DNA from: Symsagittifera roscoffensis
Lineage: Eukaryota; Xenacoelomorpha; Acoela; Convolutidae
Length of the DNA: 64,000 bases
NCBI RefSeq assembly: GCF_963678635.1
Contig: NC_087069.1
Coordinates: 9,498,633-9,562,632 of the forward strand
Reading direction: 5' to 3'
Shown here: positions 30,881 to 41,800 of the stretch, one piece after another
Position numbering within the stretch: the first letter of the stretch is position 1
How the letters are laid out: every line of letters starts with the position of its first letter
Program-made: the position numbers and the translations under genes
The notes under the pieces: generated by a model
Database searches by the model: none
Told to the model about the DNA's origin: nothing
Seen by the model: the letters and a program-made list of their open reading frames with translations, nothing else

Positions 30881-32414
30881 AATTTTAGCCTTCATCCAAC
30901 GATCATCTGAAAAATTCAAAAAAGAAAAATAAAAAATAGCAAACTTCTTCAAAACTGTTTAAAACCCTATTAAATTTTTGCACCAACAATTAAATAAATA
31001 TAATACCAATGCAGTAATTTAATTTATAAATTTTTCCCCCACAAGCAGTAAATCTAATAATGATGAAAATTTGTAACTTAATTTTCCCCAACAACTAGCA
31101 GTAAAATTGAAATTCTATGTAGTAAATTAATAAGAAGCAAATGCAGTACTAACCTTTTGATATTTCCATTCACTCGCACAAGAATTCTATCCAAACTCGC
31201 ACAGCTCGCCCACGAAGAATTGTTTAAATAATGAATTTCAGTTTCAAGCTTTCACAACTCAACAACTCTAACATACGATAACAAGTTTCAAACTTTCCTT
31301 TAACCCGGTTGGAAAGGAACTATATACTAAACAAAACTAACCAATGCAGCTTACTAAACACCACAACACATAGCATAACAGCATGACTAAGAAAAAGGAA
31401 ACCAACGGTACACAAACCGGATTAACCCAGTTTAAAACTGGATAATTTATTCTTTTGAAGACTATTATAAAGTCTAAGAAAGAAATAATAAAACACAAAA
31501 AAAGTCGAAAGACAAACCCATACCACAAACAATTTGATTTTTGAAAAAAGGACACAACCAACAAAACATAAGAAAAACCACAACAAACCCAACATAAAAC
31601 GTTGTCACATAACAGGACCTCTCACAAAAACCGCATGCAATCATACTCCCACTCCTGGCCTAACCCACCAGGAAGGACGTCCTGAGCATGCTCTATAGCC
31701 GGCCTAACCCACCGTGCTACATCCACGCTTTGTGACCACACTCCTATTTTAATAAGAGCTACTCAAGGGTGAGTAACTCTTCAAAATAACTGAACTAAAA
31801 CAAAAAGCTTTTGTGAAAACAACTAACCAAAATCATAATTAAAAAACATTAAACTAATAAAAGTTTTATAAAATGTAAAATTATATTATGCAATATATAG
31901 ATCAGCATACAACACCAAGGACGAACATCCAAAGACAAAACGACCCCACCACTCTCGAAAAAGAATGGCCAACCACAATCGATATGCCGCTCACAAACAC
32001 AACTCAAAGGATTTAGAGTACGACTTGACTTCGCAGAAAAGGACTTCATTGAACTAGACCAATGACCACCTCGATGTTCAAGTATACGTACAGATCCGAG
32101 TAACCAGGCATCCCCTCCACGCACAATCTCCACGCCATTCCCAGACAAGATCAAACACAAAGAAGTTCTCGACAATGAAACAGAGAAACCTGACATAGCA
32201 AACCATTCTGAAATCAGATTTGAGTTTGTTGCGAAAGCACAGTCGTTGTCGCAAGAAGACACAAAGTTTGATATCCCTAATTCCAGCATCCTGGAACTTC
32301 TCTAACAAGAGAAAACGGAAAAGAAATATGATGTTCGCCAAATACTAACGTCCATCATCCATCCTTCGAATTGCAGAAAAACTATTCTAAAAAACTCTGT
32401 AAAACCCGGATGGG
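30881..32414 (+). other. Long 3' non-coding region of the retroelement
   Basis: A stretch of 1.5 kb with no supported + strand gene. The phrase GGCCTAACCCACC occurs at 31657-31669 and 31701-31713; the first lies inside a CCTGG...CCAGG hairpin (31654-31672). A - strand frame of 146 codons (31849-32289) is probably chance. The sequence just before the 3' LTR (AAAACCCGGATGGG) is a weak polypurine tract at best. Confidence 0.5.
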
Positions 32415-32824
32415 TGGAACCTGATCTAAACTAAATTTTATGATTGGATAAATTAGATATTTTACCAATGTAAAGTATTTAATATTAACCAATCATGATC
32501 CATCTGACTAACAATCCACTTATTTGTAAGTGCTGAAATTACTTGTAATTTCAGCACCAGAGAGATTTGAATTTAACTTAGAAATTAGTTGAACTCTCCC
32601 GAGTACTTCAGCAGCCGCAATAAACCAGTATACCCTAGATCTATTGAGCCTAGCAGAGACTAGTTAAACAACCTGAGACTAGATAGTATAAGAGTAAGAT
32701 TAGGATCGGTATTAGACTAAGAAGTTGCACGAATCTATCCGGCCGAAAATAAGATAGCGTGACGAGCAGACGGTGTACCCTATCCGAAATTACTCTATGA
32801 GTTATACACTTCGGTCCTAACTCA
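32415..32824 (+). repeat. 3' LTR of the giant retroelement
   Basis: 410 bp, nearly identical to 13910-14319. It is followed by TTAT (32825-32828), the right target duplication. Confidence 0.97.
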
Positions 32825-32828
32825 TTAT

Positions 32829-33266
32829 GGTTGATTTGTAGTCTGTAGGACCCAAGCCCATCCCTACGGGACCATAGGGATATATTTCAAAACTAATATC
32901 ACAAAGTTATTATTGAACAGCTACTAGCTGCAAAGTATTATAGAGCACTCATAAATTTTATCATAAATCTTATCTTTGTCATAAACCTGATCATAAATCT
33001 TTTATTTTTTAAGAATCAGACGCAGACTCTTTGGACGCCAGATTAAACGAACTAGTCTCCATTGCGACATCAGTGCTCTCATCTGCAGCGACCAAGAATC
33101 CAAACTCAACGCATAACGAAACGAACGCTGATGCAGAAAACGCTCCTTGTTTTTATACTTCCGTTTTTTAGGTATCTTAAACGTAGAACGAAAGATTTTT
33201 GGCTACTCATTCAAAAAGAAAATATATTTTTATCACCCTCTCCAATCCACACCATGTAGAATACGA
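32829..33266. other. Intergenic, no supported gene
   Basis: Short frames only; nothing recognised. Repeated ATAAATCTTAT/ATAAATCTTTT phrases near 32950-33010 are simple local repeats. Confidence 0.5.
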
Positions 33267-33702
33267 CTGGAGCGGATTAAGGGGGGGGGGGCGGGGGGTG
33301 TCTGTTTTGGACGCCCTGCCCTCAGGGATTCGACCCCCTGCCGACCCAAAGGGTCCCCCCTTTGATACTTTTTCAGAAATCCATTTTTGACCGACTGACC
33401 CTAAAATTTTTCTAAAGGCGCCTTCGGCGCCAATATATACTAACTTTGAGGGGGGCGCTCACCAAAAAAACGCTATTTTTTTGTGAAATTTTTTCAAAAA
33501 GTGCCCAAAAACGGCTTTTTTGACTGTTTTTCAAAAAATTGCCTGCGGCGCAGAAAATTTTGCCAAAATAGGGGTAAAATAGTGCTTTGGGAGAGCTCGA
33601 AAAATCAATTTGGTCGATCTAAAAAAAAGAGGTCTTCAAAATTTTGGAAAATTTTTTGAAAATCCGCCCCCCCCCCTCGAGAAAATCCTAGATCCGCACC
33701 TG
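33267..33702 (+). mobile_element. hAT-like MITE, copy 2
   Basis: 436 bp, same orientation and architecture as copy 1. Its ends are CTGGAGCGGATTAAGG and CCTAGATCCGCACCTG, and it has an imperfect 8-bp flanking duplication (GAATACGA / GGTTACGA, 6 of 8). It has a G-tract in the left arm and GGCGCC in the middle. Non-coding. Confidence 0.75.
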
Positions 33703-35463
33703 GGTTACGACATGATTTGATTCCACTGTTCAAGCGTGTCAATGCTTGTTTGCATTTGATCTCTGGTTAAGTCGGGACTATAATAAGAAATGAAAATGAT
33801 CAAAATGTTGAATTCCATTACCATTTACAAACTGGTCACCTTTGGCTTCTTTTTCGTTGGACCAATAGATGATTTCAAAAAGTTTCAGTTGAGTTTAACC
33901 TCCACTTTAATTTTCATAGCTCGTGAGATTTTGCATAAATTAAGGCTGTTTTGCTGGTTAGGTTTTTGTTTTGTTTTTCATGCGTGTCGTTTTTTTTTGC
34001 GACTTGAGAAAATTTTTACATAAATGCTACCTGGTTTAATCAAAACTTCGGATAACTGCTAAAACTTATCCAAAAAAGCAATCGGTTAGAAAAAGAATTG
34101 ACGAACAAACTTTCGAGGTTAGTATCATCGTTAATGACAGGTTAATAACGCCGACTGATTTTGGTCTGAGAAGAATACTTGGTGAGTGCTTTGACATCGA
34201 TCTTTCTTTCTGAGACTCTCAAAATGTTTTTCTTTCAAGCACAGAGTCATATTCAGAATCAATATCACGACTCTTAAGCATTTCAGCTTATACGGATCCA
34301 GAATCAGAATCAATATCACGACTCTTAAGCATTTCAGTTTATACGGATCCAGAATTTCAGGCAATAGAAACGCAAACTGTGGTAGTTTCCAACTTACTGT
34401 TTGAGATTGTCAGCTTTAAAAGTTCCTTTTGTTCTGGTGCTCATAAACAACCCGCATTGGCAAAAATAAGATTGAAATCAATTATAATCGATTTTTATAC
34501 AGACTTTCTACTAGTCTAAAAGTCGATTGTATGTAACCCAATTAGACACTAAAATGGATAACATAAGGGTTTTATACAGTTCAGAAAAACCGATTTTATA
34601 GTCTGGAAAATGGACTTTTTGGGGTATAAAATCTGTATAGAAACAGTATAAAATCGATTGTAATTCATTTTTTAAGGACCCAAAAAAATGGATTAAATTG
34701 TCTAAAAAATTGATTTTTTTCAAGTTTTTGTAGCATGCTGTTTGAAAACTCAAAGCAAAAGTTGATTTCAATCCAAACGACACAAATCAAGAAAACTGTT
34801 GATATAAACAAGGTTTAGTCACAAAAATATGCAATAAAATTATGAAAATCATCAATATAACAAGATTTTGGGCACAAAAAATGCAATAAAAATTATTTAA
34901 AAACTATCGATGTGAATCAGATATTGGACGAAAACCAATGTATTAAATAGAGGAAAATGCCGCAACAAATCAATTTTTGAGCTCAAAAATATGCAACAAA
35001 AATATAGCAAATCATCATTGTAAATCAGATTTTGTGCATTAACAAATTTGACAAATCAAGAAAATTGTCAAAATAAACCAGATGTTAATAATCTTAACAA
35101 TCAAACAAAAAATGTTTGTTTGTTAAGATTGTTTAGCTTTTTTTCGGTTCAATATAACGTTCATTTCTTGCCTTGACATTTATTTGTTGCCTTAGACAGC
35201 ACAGCCAGAGAAGCAGCCAAGCGCTTAAAACTGCACTTAAAATGCGCAAAAAATGCACTTAAAACTTGATTTTGGTGTCTATCGATTCGACTAAAACGAG
35301 TGTAAATTGTAATAGATCGTAATCGGTTTGATAGTTGGAAAAAGTTATTATTTAGTGCATAAAATAAAACTATATTGCTGAACTGTAGATTTTATTTGCG
35401 ACAGTCGATTGCAATCTTAGTTTTGCCAATGCGGGAAGTCTTTTCTTTTTGCTCCCCAACATT
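33703..35463. other. Intergenic with degenerate repeats
   Basis: No gene is supported. Besides the 51-bp tandem repeat listed separately, 34470-34680 carries several ATAAAATCGATTG-like motifs. At 34800-35060 loosely repeated units of about 60-70 bases (ATGCAATAAAA...ATCA..AT.TAAATCAGATTTTG) form a decayed minisatellite. Confidence 0.45.
34253..34354. repeat. 51-bp tandem repeat, two copies
   Basis: TCAGAATCAATATCACGACT... begins at 34253 and again at 34304 with one visible difference (CAGCTTATA/CAGTTTATA). The unit is a multiple of three, but there is no credible gene around it. Confidence 0.9.
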
Positions 35464-35554
35464 CAGTGGCGGATATAGGGGGGCCGGTGGGGGCGGATTT
35501 TAATGACTTCAAAATCCGCCTCCGCTTATCGAGAACATCCTACATCGGCCACTG
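35464..35554. mobile_element. Very short (91 bp) hAT-like MITE, copy 3
   Basis: Ends CAGTGGCGGATATAG and CTACATCGGCCACTG are inverted repeats, flanked by an imperfect 8-bp duplication CCAACATT / CCTAAATT. The CAGTGGCGGAT end matches the widespread hAT-type MITE terminus and resembles the larger copies here. Confidence 0.7.
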
Positions 35555-35824
35555 CCTAAATTGGTGACTTTTTTCATATATTTTTTTTCTAACAAACATC
35601 TCTTTTCGGTAAACTGCCTTCATTCCACCATTTTTTTTTTCAACAACTGTATGGTACCTAATTATTATCATCCAGAGTGTCATTTTTCGATTTCAAGTTT
35701 TGGAGTTGCAATAGTGGCCGCACAGTTTTATAAGGCCGAATTTTGATTTTCATTTCAAATTTACTTACATTTCGATTACGGAAGTCTGAAAAAAGCAGGC
35801 ACGAAAAACTGGGATAGAGAAGAA

Positions 35825-38800
35825 ATGTACGAAACAATCATTCTAACAATTGAAGATGAAAAAGTACGGGCTTTGATTCACATGTTGAAGTATCACAATA
35901 GCGCAGGTCTTGACAACGTAGCTCGAGTTCTCATTTGGAGGTTATCGAACGAAAACTTGTTGATACCAGAATTAGATTTCAAATTGATTCTCACCCATGC
36001 GACGACTGATAACTATAATGGGCCGCAAAAGTACATCATTCTTTTCGGTTGCTATCCTCAAAACGAATGGCTATCCGTATTGATTACACTGCAGCTTCTG
36101 AAAAACTACCAAACTAACGAAATTGGCAATGATGACGAAAACAGCACAATTGCCGAAGTCGAAGAATTGGATGAAAAAGAACAAAACGAAGAAAACCATA
36201 AAATGACCGTCGCTGACCGTGTTGAAATTCAATGCTTTTTAGCAAACGTGGAAAACACTCAAATGTTGCGGCTTCTCAGTCTCAAATTGAGCCATGTTCG
36301 CCAGAGTGGTTTCAGTTTAAAAGACGTAAAGGCAATTTTTGAGAATTCAAAAAACCTCGAAATAAACAACGAAGTGTCCGCTCAATTGCTTGATATTGGG
36401 GTTGGCGCCTGGCCTTTGCGACTCCGTTGGCTAGATACCATACTTCAAATTATGAGTCTTTCAGTGACGCCAGAAATGGATGATATTGACCTGGAGGAGT
36501 TGTCCTACTATACACACGAAATCCGGCAGAAAAACTCTGAAGACTCTTGCACGAAGCTTCTCAAAATTCTTTCTGAGAAAACAGATCCCATTGTCAAATT
36601 CTCATTAAAAAACGCACTTCAGAAACTGTACCGGAACAAATGGAACTTAGACGACGACTTTACTCTAACAACACTGAAAGATAACATCAGTTCAGAATGG
36701 GAGAATAAAATGTCGCAGCATTTGAAATCGGATGTGCAACGAGATATAACCCAATTGCTGAAGCTGATGAATCAAGACTCTTCAAATTGGGAAACAGTTG
36801 TCAGTAAAATTGAGAGCAAAAGAAATGAAAGAATCTCTTTTGATCCTAGTGACCAGATCCCGAAGGATCTCCTTCTAAATAATGTGTCTGATTTCAACAC
36901 GACAGAAATCAAACAGTGGCTCAAATTTAAATCTAAAACTGCCGAAGATAAATCTCCTGAAGATTTCCTGGTTGAAACTATTTGTGTGATTGATCGCGCA
37001 ATCAAAATTCGCCACGGGTTCAATTTGAGAACAACTCAAATTTTAGCAATTGTGATTTTCTTGATGTCTAAAAATAAAGGAGTTCTGGAGCAGATATCGA
37101 CGGGTGAAGGAAAGTCATTAATCATTGTAACACTTGCCATCTACAAAGCACTCGTGGAGGGCAAAAATGTTGACATTATTACCAGTTCTGTAGTGCTAGC
37201 CGAACGAGACGCACAGGAAAACAAGGCTCTTTTCAAAATGTTTGACCTTGAAGTCGATCACAACAATATTGACGATATTCTAAAGCGTAAAAGAATTTAC
37301 ACCAACTGTCATGTGATCTACGGGGAGATCAGCTGTTTCCAGCGGGATTTGCTCCTGGACACGTTCTACGACATTGGCAACGGAATCGAGAGCCGTAAAG
37401 TTGGCTGCGTTATTGTAGATGAAGTTGACAGCATGTTAATAGACAAAGGCAGCAACGTTTTATACTTGTCACATAACATTCCAGGGATGGACGCTTTAGA
37501 ACCTTTGTATGTGCACATGTGGAAAATGGCACATGCCCACGGAATCACGGGCAGCGACGAAGACATCGAGGACATTGTTTTGTCAACGCGACATGCGATG
37601 AGTCCTCATCTCAGAAAAGAAGAGCTATCAGAAAGTATACCTTCTTTTCATGGCAAAATCGATCAAGTTTGGGATGACCTTGTTGAATTGAAGGTGATTG
37701 ACAGAAATGGTAAGATTCAACTTGACAAAATCAGCAAAGTTCTGTACAACAAACTTACGTTGACGCGAATCGAGATTGGGAAAACAATAAATCTACTGAA
37801 AGATTGTGTACGAAGAGGCATCACTATCGAAATACCAAAGAATTTGGAGAAATTTGTTGATCTGCATCTGAATGAATGGGCAGAAAATGCTTTACGTGCT
37901 CGTATGATGAATGTTGACGAGGACTACATAATTGATATCGACCAGTCAGATGATGCGCGTCGCACAGAACCAAACATCGTCATCATGGACAACTCTACGG
38001 GAGCGGAACAATACTCGTCGCAATGGAGCAACGGATTGCACCAGTTTTTGCAGTTGAAACATTCATGCCGCGTGTCTCTGGAATCCTTAAAAGCTATCTT
38101 CATATCCAATGTAAGGTTTTTCAAGCGATATGGTCAAAACGTTCTGGGATTATCGGGAACTCTAGGATCCCAAAGCGAACGAAGTTTCCTTGAAAAAATA
38201 TATGAAGTTGAGTTCTATGCGATTCCAACTTTCAAAGAATCGCAATTCGTGGAGTATCCTCCGGCACTCTTCAAACGTCAAGACACCTGGCTGAGCAAGC
38301 TGACGGCTCAATGTTACAAAATAGTGAGCAATAACCAGGTTGTACTTGTAATTTGTGAAACAATCAATCAGGTCAGCATCATAAAAGAAGAATTTAAAAA
38401 ACCTGAAAATGTGAACAAGATGGGATGGCCTCTTCACGTGTACACGCGAAGCTACGAGCCTGTTGTTGGAAGTGAAAAGGAGCTAAATGAGCCTTGTGTA
38501 ATTCTTTCCACCAACTTAGCAGGTCGTGGAACTGACATCAAAATCAGTGAAAAGATAAGTGCAAACGGGGGTCTGCATGTCTGCGTGGCTTATATGCCGC
38601 CTAATGTGCGCATTGAAGAACAAGCATTTGGACGAGCTGCTCGCAAAGGACAAAAAGGAAGTGGACAGATTTTTTGTTTCGTTGAAGATGAAAATTTTTT
38701 GCAAGACGAAGGATCATCTGCAGAGTTCGTTAGGCTAAAAACAATTAGAAATGATAACGAAGAGCGACATGTTAATGAGCTACACGAATCATATGTTAGC

Positions 38801-41800
38801 CGGACTGAACCCGAAGAAAATCTGTTGGGAAAATTCAGAGAAAAATACAAAACGCTAAAAAAGAGACTTTCAGAGGAATCCACAAAAAGAGAAATAAGTG
38901 ATATCGTTTTGAATAACAATCTTGACAACTGGGCTTTATGGCTTGATGAGTACAATACAAACAAATCAAAAGGGTCAGAAACTTCTGGAATTAACGCATT
39001 TTTGTCCAGAATAAATATTCAATTGAGGGCTCCGAACTTCCCACAGAAGCTGATTGACCGTTCCAGCCACATGATTCAATATGCGATCCTTATTGATGAA
39101 GCGCGAGGTCTGCAAACGTTAGAAGAAGTGATCCAAAAAGACCACTACTACCGGCCGGTAGCACAATACTACGCAGCTCATTTGCTTGTGAGGTTGAACA
39201 ACCCGAAAAAATCAGCAGACTGTACAGAATGTTTCCAACACCTGAGAGCTTCTAAGCTTGGCTTCCTGAAACAGACATCATCGTTCCAAGAGTCCATTGT
39301 AGCTGTAGCTGAAATATCAAAAAGTTACATGAACAAAAGTCCAAATTATGTTCTAGTAAATGATTATGAAGCCCAGAAAAAAGACATAACTGGTGTGGCA
39401 GAAGTGTTTGTTGACTCTATCTGGAACGTTTTGGGCAGAGAGCTCACGCCCAATGCTATTGCTGATCAAATTGACCCAGTTCAAGCTAATCTCTTCCTAA
39501 ATGAACTTCAAAAGACTGAACTAGTCGACATGATGCATGTCAGCGCAACAGATTGGTCGTATTTCAAGGAAAAGTACGCTCTCTATACTCAAGAAATTGA
39601 CAGTTTCTTGCGGAGCAAAAAGACAGAAACGATTGATGTTACGATGCTGGAAGAAATACTTCCGGGTCGCGAACACTTTTGGAGTGAAATGATTGACAAA
39701 AATGTACTTGTTGAAAATCAAAACTTCATCGTATTGAACAAGGAAGCAGCTAAAAACTTACTAGATGGTAAACACCAGCCCCTCTTTGAAAAATTGGAAA
39801 AAACCTTCATCCGATCGGCGAGTCATGATGTATGCACTAACATCACAGGTGAAGTGTTTTTGTACCACGAGCAATTGATTGATATTCAAGAAAAAAAATT
39901 CGTGCCAATAACTGAGGAAGAATTTGGCAAACTGCTGGGACCTATCAAAGACTACAAACAGCTATTTGATGACGATATACTTTGTTTGAATAGTAGGGCT
40001 GTTTTGTCGGAAGAAGGATCCATTAAAACATGCAAGTTTGGCATGGTGACGATTGGGACGTTCTTGGGAATTGATGGTGTTAACGAACATATAGCTGCAG
40101 AAATATTGAAAGAACTTGAAGATAAGAAAATTATTGGAGAAATAGACGAGTATAAGAATCAAAAAATTGATTGGGAAAATATAGCTGGCTTTGAGCTGCA
40201 ATGTTATCCTGAATTCCAGAGTGAAGTTGAAAGCCACATTGAAAAAGATTTACGCTACAAATCTTGTTTTTTGAAACTGCAAAAACAACGTGAAATACAA
40301 CTTCCTGTAATGCCGCACTTAGAGCTCCTTCAAGATTTAATTGATGCCGGCTGTATCCAACCTAATCGTGCCAAAACAGACGAGCGAAGCCTTAAGAAGG
40401 TTAAAGAACATGCCGAAAACTTTGTCGATAAATTGATATTAACACAGCCAAAAGAGCAAGTTGTGGGTTCCATAGTTAGCAGTGTCGAAAGAACTGTGAG
40501 TCATTTGACTAAGTATGACAGTCCGACTAGCAACCTCAAGGATTTAATTTCACTTTTTGAAGGTAAAATGACGACTGGATTAAAATCAGAAATTGAAAAT
40601 TTCTGCATTTCGGGATACACAGGCGTAATTGTTATATCCCTGAATCAGTCAGTAGTTCGAAAACTGTTAATGGTTCTTCCTTTAATCATCATGGCTGCCG
40701 CTCAGATAGCTCTTGGCGTAGCTATTACGCTGATGACCATTGGCTTCGGTTCCCTTGTTGGAAGTAACCTCATTGGAGAAGGGTTTTCGGATCTCCTTTT
40801 TGCCGCTGAATGTTTCTGGTCTGGCCAATTCAGCTGGAAAGCATACGCAAAACATAAAGCAGTAAGTTTGATGTTATCCGTTATAACATTAGGAGTAGGT
40901 ACGTATTTTTCCCGAGGCGCCAAGATGTCCAAGTATGGGTACAAAATCGGTGGCGAAGCGATGAACCGATTGGTAGGAAAAGAATTGGTTGAAGCTGTTG
41001 GTGCAAGAGTTGTCGCAAAAGCTGTTGCTAAAGACATTGGCTTCAAGTTCTTACGCACTGCTTCTCAATTTGTATGTTCGAAAGCTTCTGAAATGATTGC
41101 AGGAACGATTGAGGATCATACGAGGGACGCTTATCAGTATTGTATCGAACAGGCTTGTGATTTCAATGAAATTAAAAACAGAGTTCACGATCTGTATGTA
41201 GCAAAGGGATACAAACTAACGCAATCTGTGCTAGATGAAACTCTCAAAAAAGTGTTCGAAACAAAAGAAAACTCCAGCTTTGTTGCGAAAACTTCCAATT
41301 TAATGATATCCATCAAAAACCATGCATCTCAAGTATACTCTGCATACCAGAAAGGCAGTCAACACGCGGTAGCAAAAACTGGAACAGATCAGAGTGTTGG
41401 TAAAGTTTGTAGAGTTGGTCAATTGATTTTTCAAGGTACTTCAGGCGCTGTAAAATTGTTGAAAGTAACAACTCGGGTAAAAGCCAAAAGCAAAGAAATT
41501 GAGTCAGCCTTGGCAGAACTATCCAGTCAAGCGATACAAGATCCTAATGAAGAAAGTTCTGAAATTGAACTAACCTTGGATGGAACATTGGATTGGTTCG
41601 AGCGGAAATGCAGTGAATATCTCGCCAAAGATTTAAGCCATGAAGTTGGCCAAGAAATCATCAGACCTGCTACAGAGCTTGCCTTGAACATGGCCGCTAG
41701 TCAGGCCTACAAAAAATTGAAAGAAATCAACGAAAAGTACCAAACGAAAAACCACCGATTGGAGTTTGACAAACTGAAAAAAAGAATGACCGACAAAAAA

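Larger units (their letters stand above)
13910..32824 (+). mobile_element. Giant (18.9 kb) env-bearing Ty3/gypsy-type LTR retroelement
   Basis: Two 410-bp direct LTRs (TGGAAC...ACTCA) bound the unit, and TTAT flanks it on both sides (13906-13909 and 32825-32828). I find only about two base differences between the LTRs, so the insertion is recent. The pol order protease-RT-RNase H-integrase is that of Ty3/gypsy (Metaviridae) or retroviruses. The usual length for such elements is 5-10 kb. This one adds two ORFs before gag, two small membrane ORFs, an ATG-less ORF, an envelope-like gene and a 602-aa 3' ORF, plus long leaders. All large frames are intact and overlap by a few bases, so it looks like a complete endogenous retrovirus-like element. 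The sense strand is A-rich and G-poor. Confidence 0.95.

Noticed and set aside
31849-32289. Antisense frame of 146 codons near the 3' LTR, recalling antisense genes of some complex retroviruses
   Set aside because: No motif, no promoter evidence, and long antisense frames arise easily in sequence with this base skew. The position is the only argument.
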